Assembly: GCF_000740785.1 (NCBI RefSeq)
Contig: NZ_JFZB01000027.1
Location: 1-63,220 of the forward strand
Origin: Paenirhodobacter enshiensis
Lineage (GTDB): Bacteria > Pseudomonadota > Alphaproteobacteria > Rhodobacterales > Rhodobacteraceae
Direction: 5' to 3'
DNA length: 63,220 bases
The notes beneath the pieces were generated by a model. The model made no database searches and was not told the origin of the DNA. It worked only from the letters and a program-made list of their open reading frames with translations. Positions 27,547 through 35,453 of this stretch are shown one piece after another. A program made the position numbers and the translations under genes. Position 1 is the first letter of the stretch. Every line of letters starts with the position of its first letter.

Positions 27547-28588
27547 CGCGCGCCGCGCGCGCCCGCGCGAAACCGATGAACGCCGCCCCCGGAGAGCGCA
27601 GCCGCGGCCGCCCCGAGCTTTCCCAGAACGCCCGCCATTCCGCCTCGAGCGCATGGACGTCGATGCCGGGCAGGATCTCGCGCACCCGGTCGTGGATCTC
27701 GGGCGAGAGCGGGCCGGGTCCGCCCGCGGCCACCGATCCCGGGGCCGGCCCCTCGACCAGCAGGACGCGCGGGCTGACCCGGACGATGTCGCCCGGCTCC
27801 TCGCTCAGCACGTAATCGGGCAGCGTGTCGGCCGCGATCATGTCGCGGATCATCTTGCGAAACACCCGCTTCGGAGAGTTCGATCCGGATTTCTTCAGCA
27901 GCACCTCGACCGAGACCCGCCAGCCTTCCTGCCGGCCGCAATGCTTGCGCGCGAGCTCGTAGATGCGCCGCTCCAGCGGCTTGCGCAGCCGGAAGTAATC
28001 GCGGCTCAGCGTCAGCACCGATTTCGACAGCACCGCGCGGAACAGCCACTCCGACAGCGTCACCGCCACCGAGACCATCCGCCCGCCGCGGGTCTTGCGC
28101 ACAATCTCCCAGCTCTCGATCAGCCCGAAACCCGAGGTCACCTCGACATCGCCTGTCGTGATGTTGGTGCGGATGCGCGTGCCCGCCAGCCGCTCGAAGG
28201 CCTCGACGAGACGGCGATAGGCATCGCCCGAGGTCTCGCGGTTGGTCGCGACAAGCAGATCGTGGGCGCGCAGCGTCAGCCGTCGCGTCACCTCGCGCCC
28301 GGCGTTGAGCGCCGCCATCAGCTGGCTGACGCAGAAGATCAGGATGTCCTTGTCATGGATCGTCGCGAGACCCTTGACCGAGGGGGTCACCTCGATCTGC
28401 GTGCCGCGATGCTCGTAGCTGAGCACCCGAAGATCGGGCCGCGTGCTCAGCGAAAATACCGGATGCTCCATCGTCGCGAGATCGTCCTTCGGAATCGCAT
28501 CGAAGATATCGCACAGAAAAAAGTTCGCCCGTCCGGCGAGGGCCGAGCCTGCACTCCCCCCCGCCCCTGTCGCCAGGGTTCCTGCCAT
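27542..28588 (-). CDS. repA: Plasmid replication initiator RepA (RPA family)
   Basis: 348 residues of the replication initiator protein A family used by Rhodobacteraceae plasmids. Characteristic parts are NFFLCDIFDAIPKDDLATMEHPVFSL near the start, LTLRAHDLLVATNRETSG, YRRLVEAFERLAGTRI, LSRDYFRLRKPLERRIYELARKHCG and the wing-helix-like FRKMIRDM. It binds iterons in the adjacent origin and starts replication. It is transcribed away from parAB, the usual order in this replicon type. ATG 28588 was taken, with a GTG three bases before as alternative. Confidence 0.9.
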   Translation of the reverse strand: MAGTLATGAGGSAGSALAGRANFFLCDIFDAIPKDDLATMEHPVFSLSTRPDLRVLSYEHRGTQIEVTPSVKGLATIHDKDILIFCVSQLMAALNAGREVTRRLTLRAHDLLVATNRETSGDAYRRLVEAFERLAGTRIRTNITTGDVEVTSGFGLIESWEIVRKTRGGRMVSVAVTLSEWLFRAVLSKSVLTLSRDYFRLRKPLERRIYELARKHCGRQEGWRVSVEVLLKKSGSNSPKRVFRKMIRDMIAADTLPDYVLSEEPGDIVRVSPRVLLVEGPAPGSVAAGGPGPLSPEIHDRVREILPGIDVHALEAEWRAFWESSGRPRLRSPGAAFIGFARARAARG

Positions 28589-28668
28589 CACTGCCCGCCC
28601 GATTTTTATCGTGGTTTCGTTGACGGTGAGCCTAAGCCCGCCACAGGCGCCGGTCCAGCATTTCCATC

Positions 28669-28725
28669 GGGGGTTCGGAATCGCCCAAACGGGGGTTCAG
28701 AGTCATGCTATCGTGGTTCCGGATT
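28669..28725 (+). repeat. Candidate iterons, 21-22 bp period
   Basis: GGGGGTTCGGAATC (28669-28682) and GGGGGTTCAGAGTC (28691-28704) are 22 bases apart, and a third, GTGGTTCCGGATTC (28712-28725), follows at 21 bases. A weaker copy of the core, GTGGTTTCGTTGAC, is at 28611-28624. Spacing of about two helical turns upstream of repA is what RepA-binding iterons look like. Confidence 0.65.
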
Positions 28726-28831
28726 CACCTGCGGGTTTTCCATGACCGCTTTTCTCATGAAATCCAACGGGATCGGCGATACACGAAGATTGCGTAACAC
28801 TTAAAATAACTCAAAAATAACTTGGCGGGAT

Positions 28832-28840
28832 TTATCCACA
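28832..28840 (+). promoter_or_regulatory. DnaA box
   Basis: TTATCCACA is a perfect match to the DnaA-binding consensus TTATNCACA. It borders the AT-rich stretch of the origin, the position where host DnaA would help open the duplex. Confidence 0.75.
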
Positions 28841-28983
28841 CCCCCCCGCGAAGCCCCCGGACCGACCCGGATTTGCCATGAAAATCAGGAGATTCCGCCC
28901 GACGCGATTCGCGATGTGCCGAAAATACTTTCATGTCCTGCGTTTTTGGGTATGCTAATGGAAACGCGATACATGAGGCAAAA

Positions 28984-30378
28984 ATGGCCCGGGCCGACAG
29001 CGATCTCCCCCCCTATTTCAACATCGACCCGGATCAGGCGCTGCGCGAGCTGGATGGGCCGCTGGACACCGCCGGCTTCGAACGCATCGCAAGCGCCTGC
29101 AGCCGCGGACGCGACGATCTGGCCTCGCGGGGGATGGATGCCGAGGGACACAAAAGCCTGCGGCTGTTCTCGACCTGGGAGATCACCCGCTATCTGATCC
29201 CGGTGGCGCCGGCGCATTTTCGCCGTGTGCTGCGGCTGAACCCCGACCTGCCGCAGGGCCGCGCGGAAAGCGAGGCGGGGGCGAAGTGGTTCACTCTCGA
29301 TGAGGTGCTGCGGCTGCGCGCGCATTTCGCGGCCGAGGGGTCCAAGGCGAAGGAGTATCTGCCCTGGCGGCCGAAGGGACTGCCGGCGAAGATGGTGGCC
29401 GTCGCCAATTTCAAGGGCGGGGTCGGCAAGACCTCGACGGCGGCGCATCTGGCGATGTCGGCGGCGCTCGACGGGTATCGGGTGCTGGTGATCGACCTCG
29501 ACAGTCAGGGCTCGATGACCTCGATCTTCGGCGGCAAGGTGAAGGATGAATGGGAGACGGTGTTCCCGCTGCTGGCGCGTCATTACGCCGGGCATCTGCG
29601 GCAGTCGAACCTCGGCCGGCTCGACCGCGGCGAGGCGCCGATCCCGCTCGACGAGACGCTGAGCGAGGCGCTGAAGGTCAAGGCGGACGATGTGATCCGC
29701 AAGACCCACTGGCCGAACATCGACCTGATCGGAGCGCAGCTGAACCTGTACTGGTCGGAGTTCCAGATCCCGGTGTGGCGGATGCAGGGGCGGGGCTGGA
29801 AGCTGTGGGATGCGCTGACCGATACGCTGGCGGCGGACGGGGTGCTCGACCGCTATGACGTGATCTTCCTCGATACGCCGCCGGCGCTTGGATACCTCAC
29901 GATCAACGGGCTGGCGGCGGCGGATATCTTGCTGGTGCCGCTCGGGGCGTCGTTTCTCGAGTTCGACTCGACGGGGCGGTTCTTCGACATGCTGCATTCG
30001 ACCTTCGCCTCGATCGAGGAGGGCGAGAACATGGCCGCGCGCGCGCTTGGCCGGGCCGAGATGTCGTTCCAGTGGGATGCGGTGCGCGCGGTCATCACCC
30101 GCTATGACGCCAATCAGCAAGGCGAGCTGGCGGCGCTGATCCAGGCCTATATGGGGCCCGTGCTGTCGCCGCACCGGCAGGATTTCACCGCGCTGATCGG
30201 TCAGGCGGGCGAGCAGGTCAATGGCATCTACGAAGCCGATTACCGCGATTTCAACCGCGAGACCTATGCCCGCGGCCGCGAGACCTTCGACGAGACCTAT
30301 GCCGCCTTCAAGCGGCTGCTGATCGGCAGCTGGCGACGCGACGAGCTGGCGGCCGAAGCTGCGGCGGAGGCCGGCTGA
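28984..30378 (+). CDS. parA: Plasmid partition ATPase ParA
   Basis: 464 residues. An N-terminal DNA-binding extension (about 1-130, SLRLFSTWEITRYLIP and WFTLDEVLRLRAHF) precedes the ATPase: deviant Walker A VANFKGGVGKTSTAAHL near 137-153, VIDLDSQGSMT, VIFLDTPPALGYLTING and VLLxPLG-like LLVPLGASFLEFD. Such long ParA proteins with an HTH region repress their own operon. GAGG seven bases before the ATG at 28984 supports this start over the upstream frame opening at 28933. It is followed by a parS-like palindrome and parB. Confidence 0.93.
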   Translation: MARADSDLPPYFNIDPDQALRELDGPLDTAGFERIASACSRGRDDLASRGMDAEGHKSLRLFSTWEITRYLIPVAPAHFRRVLRLNPDLPQGRAESEAGAKWFTLDEVLRLRAHFAAEGSKAKEYLPWRPKGLPAKMVAVANFKGGVGKTSTAAHLAMSAALDGYRVLVIDLDSQGSMTSIFGGKVKDEWETVFPLLARHYAGHLRQSNLGRLDRGEAPIPLDETLSEALKVKADDVIRKTHWPNIDLIGAQLNLYWSEFQIPVWRMQGRGWKLWDALTDTLAADGVLDRYDVIFLDTPPALGYLTINGLAAADILLVPLGASFLEFDSTGRFFDMLHSTFASIEEGENMAARALGRAEMSFQWDAVRAVITRYDANQQGELAALIQAYMGPVLSPHRQDFTALIGQAGEQVNGIYEADYRDFNRETYARGRETFDETYAAFKRLLIGSWRRDELAAEAAAEAG

Positions 30379-30379
30379 G

Positions 30380-30399
30380 ATGTTTCGCACGCGAAACAT
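30380..30399. promoter_or_regulatory. parS-like centromere palindrome
   Basis: Perfect inverted repeat with arms ATGTTTCGC and GCGAAACAT separated by two bases, starting in the parA stop codon region. The arms keep the TGTTTC/GAAACA ends of the chromosomal parS consensus with two extra central bases. Location between parA and parB fits a ParB binding site. Confidence 0.7.
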
Positions 30400-30483
30400 G
30401 GACGGTTCGGTTAACCTGCCGTTTACCCTGACGGGCGACCCTGCCGCCCTGCCCTTCCGCATCCTGTCCGAGGAGATCCGCCC

Positions 30484-31506
30484 ATGGCCCGCCGCCGTCT
30501 GACCCCGCCCCGCCCCGGTTTCCTCGATGCCGCAGATTCCGGGACCGAGGCCCCCCAGCCTGCCCCAGAGGTCAAGTCGATGTTCCCGATGGGCGTCGCC
30601 GCAACGGTCACCCGCGCCCCCATCGCCCAGGTCGCGGGCGAGGCGGCGGCACAGGCGGCGCTGACCGATCTGGCGGCAGAGATCGCCCGCACCCGCGCCG
30701 AGGGACGGGTGATCGAGCGCCTGCCGCTTGCGGAAATCGATGCGGGCCATCTGGTGCGCGACCGCCAGAGCGTCGATGCCGAGGAGATGGAGACGCTGGT
30801 CTCCTCGATCCGCGCCCGGGGGCAGCAGATGCCGGTCGAGGTGGTCGATCGCGGGGCCGGGGTGCATCCGCGTTACGGGCTGATTTCGGGCTGGCGGCGG
30901 TTGATGGCGCTTGGCCAGATCGGCGAGAGCCAGGTTCTCGCGCTCGTCCGCCGTCCCGAGACCGCCGCCGAGGCCTATCTCGCCATGGTCGAGGAAAACG
31001 AGATCCGCGCCGGGATCAGCTTTTATGAACGGGCCAGAATCGTGGTGAAGGCGCTCGAGTCCGGCGTCTACCCGGATACGAAGACGGCGCTGAACGGGCT
31101 GTTCGGAAATGTTTCGCGCGCGAAACGGTCGAAGATCAAGAGCTTCATGACGCTGGTCGAGACGCTCGACGACGTGTTGCGCTTCCCGGCCGCGATCAGC
31201 GAGAAAGCCGGTCTGGCGCTGGTGCAGGCGATCGAGGCGGGCCATGCGCCTGCCCTGCGCGAGGCCCTGCAGAACAATCCCGCCGCCGATGCCGCGGCCG
31301 AGGCCCAGCTCATCGCCCGCGTCTGCGGCTCCGCTCCCACCCCTGCGGCCTCAGAGCCGCCCGCCCCGCCCTGCCCCACAGATCTGTCCGCAGATCTCCC
31401 AGATGTCCGGTATGATCCGGAAACCGGGGTCATCGTGATTTCCGGCGCGGGGGTCGACAAGAAGCTGGCCGCACGGCTTCAGATTTGGATCAAAGACCGT
31501 CGCTGA
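30484..31506 (+). CDS. parB: Plasmid partition protein ParB
   Basis: 340 residues. The ParB N-terminal CTPase-type domain is seen in LPLAEIDAGHLVRDRQ, LVSSIRARGQQMPVEV and RYGLISGWRRLMAL, and the helix-turn-helix region in MVEENEIRAGISFYERARIV. The C-terminus (ISGAGVDKKLAARLQIWI) would be the dimerisation end. It starts 105 bases after parA, with the parS-like site between. It should load on parS and work with ParA to segregate the replicon. Confidence 0.92.
   Translation: MARRRLTPPRPGFLDAADSGTEAPQPAPEVKSMFPMGVAATVTRAPIAQVAGEAAAQAALTDLAAEIARTRAEGRVIERLPLAEIDAGHLVRDRQSVDAEEMETLVSSIRARGQQMPVEVVDRGAGVHPRYGLISGWRRLMALGQIGESQVLALVRRPETAAEAYLAMVEENEIRAGISFYERARIVVKALESGVYPDTKTALNGLFGNVSRAKRSKIKSFMTLVETLDDVLRFPAAISEKAGLALVQAIEAGHAPALREALQNNPAADAAAEAQLIARVCGSAPTPAASEPPAPPCPTDLSADLPDVRYDPETGVIVISGAGVDKKLAARLQIWIKDRR
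31110..31127. promoter_or_regulatory. Second parS-like palindrome, inside parB
   Basis: The 16-base perfect palindrome GTTTCGCGCGCGAAAC lies within the parB coding sequence and, with flanking T and G, matches the site at 30380-30399 in all but the centre and one end base. It encodes the ordinary residues VSRAKR, so coding constraint alone need not explain it. Confidence 0.55.
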
Positions 31507-31515
31507 TATGGAGAC

Positions 31516-31537
31516 GGCGCCCATAACTGTGGGTGCC
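31516..31537 (+). terminator. Hairpin after parB
   Basis: GGCGCCCA and TGGGTGCC arms (one G-T pair) around a six-base loop lie ten bases after the parB stop. No U-run follows. It separates parB from the convergent rhamnosyltransferase-like gene. Confidence 0.4.
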
Positions 31538-31553
31538 GGAAACAACCGGGAGA

Positions 31554-32444
31554 TCAGTCCTGACCATATCCTGGCAGACTTTCGGGCTGCAGAGTATCGG
31601 CGATAATTTTACGCAGCGCGTCCCCGGTGGTGTAGGGAAAAGCCTCCGCAATGTAGCGCTCGGCGGTCTCTGTGCTTACGGCGCCTTCGCGGAATTCCGG
31701 GTGGATCTCTGCGGATTTTCGGGCCACGATCTCGACGGTTCCGCCGCTGGTGTGAATGCGCTTGTCGTATCCGTTCGTATTGTTCGTCGAATGGCGGGTG
31801 TAGTGATAGGCCGGAAAGGTCGGGTCGCAATAGACCGGATGCTCTCTCGCATAAGCCAGATGCTGGATCTGGAACGGGGTGCGCAGCCTGGTCGGCTCAT
31901 AGACCAGGGCCAGCCCGATGGCGATCGCATGCTTGTCGAATTCGCGGTGCCGGGCGACGGGATCGTCCGTGTATCCCATGACGCCTTTGGGAAAGGTGAT
32001 CATCGTTGTCGGACGCAACCCCGACGAACAGGCCCGCAGCTTTTCGATATATGTCGCACACAACGCATCATCGTCATCGAGGCGAAAGTGCACCGCCGGC
32101 TTCGTGCAGTCGTCGTTCGCTTCCAGCATGATCGGCCGCAAGGCAACGCGAACGTCGGTCTTGTCGGTCCGGAATACCCGCAGGTTCGGAGACCCCGCCA
32201 CCGCCGCATCCAGCCGTTCCTGATAGATGTCGGGCATCCGCTCCGAGGTCAGCAGAATCATCTGGAAATCCTGATCGGTCTGGGCGCGCAGCGACGGCAG
32301 CATCAGGTTTTCCAGAAGGTGAAACCTGACGGCCATCCGCTCCGGGTTCCACAGCAGAGCCTGGGCGTCTTCCTCCGAGCGCACGGCCCGCCCGGTGTCG
32401 GTTTGGCCGAGATAGGAAAACCGGCAATGTCCGTAGATTTTCAT
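31554..32444 (-). CDS. Putative rhamnosyltransferase (Rhamno_transf-like)
   Basis: 296 residues starting MKIYGHCRFSYLG. The family pattern is clear: RFHLLENLMLPSLRAQTDQDFQMILLTSERMP, the metal motif HFRLDDDDAL near residue 130, then YEPTRLRTPF and TRHSTNNTNG. Proteins like this are annotated as putative rhamnosyltransferases; with rml genes on the same replicon, dTDP-rhamnose is the likely donor, though this is inference. An alternative ATG lies at 32465. It is the last gene of a minus-strand GT series. Confidence 0.8.
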   Translation of the reverse strand: MKIYGHCRFSYLGQTDTGRAVRSEEDAQALLWNPERMAVRFHLLENLMLPSLRAQTDQDFQMILLTSERMPDIYQERLDAAVAGSPNLRVFRTDKTDVRVALRPIMLEANDDCTKPAVHFRLDDDDALCATYIEKLRACSSGLRPTTMITFPKGVMGYTDDPVARHREFDKHAIAIGLALVYEPTRLRTPFQIQHLAYAREHPVYCDPTFPAYHYTRHSTNNTNGYDKRIHTSGGTVEIVARKSAEIHPEFREGAVSTETAERYIAEAFPYTTGDALRKIIADTLQPESLPGYGQD

Positions 32445-32507
32445 CGTGCGTCTGACCTTCTGCATTCGCGTGTCGTTTGTGCCGTTCCCTGGCCCGGGCA
32501 GGGGGCC

Positions 32508-34406
32508 TCAGAACAGCGTCGAGAACCGCTCTGGCAAGCGGTAAAGCTCTTTCGAGCGATAGCTCGTGAAGAACCAGTTGCCGCTGTCGGCACGGGTGCG
32601 CCCCTCGCGCATCCGCATGACGATCTCGGGGAATTCGGCCTGTTCGGCCACCGGGGTCATCTGGCTCAGCGCCTCGAAGCCGGCGGTGCCCTGCCACCAG
32701 GTGCTGCCGCCGGTCTGGCCTTCGGGGCGTGGACCGTCCTTGGCCTCGATCCAGTCGCGCCGCGCGTTCAGCCGCGCACGCGACAGCGTATCGTCCATGT
32801 AGCGCAGGTGAAACAGGAACAGCTGCGGATCGAGCGTCACCTCGGCCACGTCCGAGCCATGCCCGCCGATCGAGAACCGGATCCGCTGCCGGGTCAGGCA
32901 GGGTTTGGAATAATTGGTGTTCACCCGGAAATTGCGCCGCTGTGCCAGAACCGGACGCGCCGGATCGAGCGCGCCGGGTTCACTGTGGGGCGTGTGCACG
33001 ATCTCGATCGCGAAGGGCGAGATCACCCGCGGTGGCCGCCCCCCGGCCGAGAGCGCGTCGAGATAGTGCATCAGCGTCTGCCCCGTCGCCGGATCCGGGG
33101 CGACGATCTCGTCGACATCGCCGCACAGAACCCAATTGTAATACAGCGTCAGACCGCCGGTGAAATCCGACAGTGCCTGCCAGCGTCTGCGGTCAAAACC
33201 GCTCTGGTCGCCGGTGTCGGGAATGTTGACGATATTCGCCCCCGCGGCCATCCGGTCGATGTCCGGGTCGGCCCCGTGACGCAGGATATACAGGTTCTCG
33301 CGCCCGGCGACCGCCCCGTAATAGCGCAGCCAGCGCTCTAGAAAGGCATGGTCGCCCTTGACCATGGTGACCACGGCAAGACCGGCTTTCGACGGGTCGG
33401 GCAGATGCCCGGATCCCTCTTCGGGCGGCACGGTGGCCGGGGCCGGCACTGCACCCGGGGCGGTAACCTGGGCGGGGGGCGTCGTCGTCACGGGTGCTAT
33501 CCCCTCGGGCAGCGGCTGGCTGAAGATCCGTCCGACCCGCCCGGTTCCGACCTGGCGGCGCAGCTCGTCATAGCCCTGCGGCGCGAGGCCGATTTCCTTC
33601 AGCACGTCCCATTTGCGGTAATGCACCAGATGGATCGTGCGGTCCTCGGGCAGTGGCTTGCCACGGATCGACCCGCCCAGAATGAAGTGATGTTCCGGCG
33701 TCAGCTCGTTCCAGCGCAGCCCGGCGCGCGCCATCGCCACCGGCAGGCTCATCTGGTCGAGATAGGGGCGCTTGTTGTCGAGATCGGGGATCGCGTCGAT
33801 CCGGCGCGCGGTGTCATACCAGACCTCGGCGAAGCTGCGCCCGGCGTCGTCGCGCCAGCGTTCCGGAAACACCACGAGGCCGGAGTTGAAATAGGGCGGC
33901 ACGGGCTTGCGCTTGTCGCGCATCAGCCGGATGCGGGTTTGCGGCACCTCGAGGCCGACCGCGCCATAGAGCTTCGGCCACAGCTCGTCGCCCGCCCACC
34001 GCAGCGAGGCGGCCGGCGCGGCGCTGAGCGCATCCTCGGCGACGAAGCTCTCGATCCGGTCATCGGCGATGAACAGCATGTCCGAATCCATGAACCCGGA
34101 ATAGTCGGTGTCGCGCTTGTCGAGGCAGGCCACCAGCTTGTTGCCATGCGGATAGGGGGTGTCGAACATGCCCTCGGTGCGCATCGGGCGCAGCTCGCAG
34201 CGCAACCGGCGCAGCGTCTCGATCACCGTGGGATGGACCTCGGCCAGCCGATGTTCGGGACAATAGCCGATCAGCTTCACCCCGGCCGGCATGTGGTTGC
34301 GGATCGAGGCGGCCAGATAGCAGGCCATGTATTGATAGGTTGGCGGCTCGACGATGAAGAACAGGGTCAGCGAGGGGGTCATCGCGGCACTTTCGGTCGT
34401 TGTCAT
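32508..34406 (-). CDS. Two-domain glycosyltransferase (DxD GT-A domain plus DUF23/GT2-like domain)
   Basis: 632 residues. The N-terminal half (about 1-300) is a nucleotide-diphospho-sugar transferase with HGNKLVACLD, GFMDSDMLFI (DxD-type, near 105), PPYFNSGLVVF and YLDQMSL. A Pro/Ala/Thr-rich linker at about 305-345 leads to a second catalytic domain: AVVTMVKGDHAFLERWLRYYG, LCGDVDEIVAPDP near 440, and YSKPCLTRQ. The second half is homologous to the whole neighbouring gene at 34408-35304. A single base separates the genes, so they are co-translated. The protein probably adds two consecutive sugars. Confidence 0.82.
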   Translation of the reverse strand: MTTTESAAMTPSLTLFFIVEPPTYQYMACYLAASIRNHMPAGVKLIGYCPEHRLAEVHPTVIETLRRLRCELRPMRTEGMFDTPYPHGNKLVACLDKRDTDYSGFMDSDMLFIADDRIESFVAEDALSAAPAASLRWAGDELWPKLYGAVGLEVPQTRIRLMRDKRKPVPPYFNSGLVVFPERWRDDAGRSFAEVWYDTARRIDAIPDLDNKRPYLDQMSLPVAMARAGLRWNELTPEHHFILGGSIRGKPLPEDRTIHLVHYRKWDVLKEIGLAPQGYDELRRQVGTGRVGRIFSQPLPEGIAPVTTTPPAQVTAPGAVPAPATVPPEEGSGHLPDPSKAGLAVVTMVKGDHAFLERWLRYYGAVAGRENLYILRHGADPDIDRMAAGANIVNIPDTGDQSGFDRRRWQALSDFTGGLTLYYNWVLCGDVDEIVAPDPATGQTLMHYLDALSAGGRPPRVISPFAIEIVHTPHSEPGALDPARPVLAQRRNFRVNTNYSKPCLTRQRIRFSIGGHGSDVAEVTLDPQLFLFHLRYMDDTLSRARLNARRDWIEAKDGPRPEGQTGGSTWWQGTAGFEALSQMTPVAEQAEFPEIVMRMREGRTRADSGNWFFTSYRSKELYRLPERFSTLF

Positions 34407-34407
34407 G

Positions 34408-35304
34408 TCACAGGATCCCGTCGAAACGCGGCGGCAGGCGGAACAGCTTTCCGGGCCGTCCCCCGCCCATCAGGGTGAACGGCGGGCGCAGGATCGGATG
34501 TTCGGTCATCTGGCGGCGGAACTCGGGGTGTTCGATGGTCTCGGCCTCGGGGCGCAGCGAGCTGAGCCAGCGGAAGGTCTTCTCGACCGAGTTCCACCCC
34601 CAGCCCCCCGAACGCATCTGCGCCTTCTCTTCCTCGGACTTGCCGTCGAGGCGGCGTTCCAGACTGCGGGCGAAGCGTGCCATGCAATAGTCGTGGTCGA
34701 TGAAGCGCAGATGGAAATTGTAGAGGTTCGGATCGAGGCAGATCTGCGCGTGATTGGCGCCGTGACCGCCCGCCTTGAATTCGGTCGGGGCCGAGATCAG
34801 GCAGGGCTTGGCATAGTTCGAATTCAGCCGGTAACAGCGCCGGCGTCCGACGATCGGCTGGCCGGACAGGAGGGGCTCGGGTTCCAGATCCGGCACGTGA
34901 ACCATCTCGATCGCGAAGGTGGTGATCGCGGGCGGCACCGGGTGGCGCTCCGAGATTTCGGCCAGATAGCCCACGAGATCGGTCGAGACCGCGGGATCGA
35001 GCACGATGAACTCGTCGACATCGTTGCACGCGACCCAGTTGTAGAACTGCGTCAGCGCCGAGGCGTGCTGCGACAGCACCTGCCAGCGGCGCTGGTTGAC
35101 CGATTTCTTCATCCGGTCATAGGGCAGGCGGATGACGTTGCAGCCCGCGGCGATCCGCGCCACCTCGGCATTGCCGCCGTGATTGAGCACGTAGATATGT
35201 TCATCGGGCACAAAGCGCCGCCAGTAGGCGATCCAGCGTTCGAGGAAGAAATCTTCCTCATGCACCATGGTCAGCGCGGCGAGTGGGGCCTTGGACCTGT
35301 CCAA
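34408..35304 (-). CDS. Glycosyltransferase family 2-like (Glyco_tranf_2_4 type)
   Basis: 298 residues: LAALTMVHEEDFFLERWIAYW at 9-29, then CNDVDEFIVLDP near 92-103 as the DxD site, RRCYRLNSNYAKPCLIS and YNFHLRFIDHDYC. This is the family of bacterial GTs that resemble DUF23/GT92 enzymes. The TTG at 35304 was chosen because the first ATG (near 35268) would remove the first beta strand; AAGG stands eight bases upstream. Confidence 0.8.
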   Translation of the reverse strand: MDRSKAPLAALTMVHEEDFFLERWIAYWRRFVPDEHIYVLNHGGNAEVARIAAGCNVIRLPYDRMKKSVNQRRWQVLSQHASALTQFYNWVACNDVDEFIVLDPAVSTDLVGYLAEISERHPVPPAITTFAIEMVHVPDLEPEPLLSGQPIVGRRRCYRLNSNYAKPCLISAPTEFKAGGHGANHAQICLDPNLYNFHLRFIDHDYCMARFARSLERRLDGKSEEEKAQMRSGGWGWNSVEKTFRWLSSLRPEAETIEHPEFRRQMTEHPILRPPFTLMGGGRPGKLFRLPPRFDGIL

Positions 35305-35365
35305 ACCATTACCTTGTCAACAATCGGGCGAAGCTGCCCGGGGAAAACCTGTCAAACTGCGCGAC

Positions 35366-35401
35366 ACAAGGCAACCCGCGGACGGGCCCGCGGGGCCTTG
35401 T
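35366..35401. terminator. GC-rich hairpin between sulfatase and GT genes
   Basis: ACAAGGC and GCCTTGT arms enclose a second pairing of CCCGCGG with CCGCGGG. On the plus strand the stem is followed by TTTT. It lies 50 bases after the sulfatase stop (minus strand), so it may end that transcript. Confidence 0.5.
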
Positions 35402-35453
35402 TTTCCCGAAAGTCTTCTCCGGAGGATCCCCGGGGAACGGGCAGAGTGGTCCG

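Larger units (their letters stand above)
28589..28983. other. Probable replication origin (repA-parA intergenic region)
   Basis: This 395-base gap between divergent repA and parA is the obvious origin. It contains a cluster of GGTTC-based direct repeats at 28669-28725 (see separate entry), an AT-rich stretch at about 28790-28835 with runs of A and T, and a perfect DnaA box next to it. It must also hold the promoters of repA and of parA. Confidence 0.8.
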
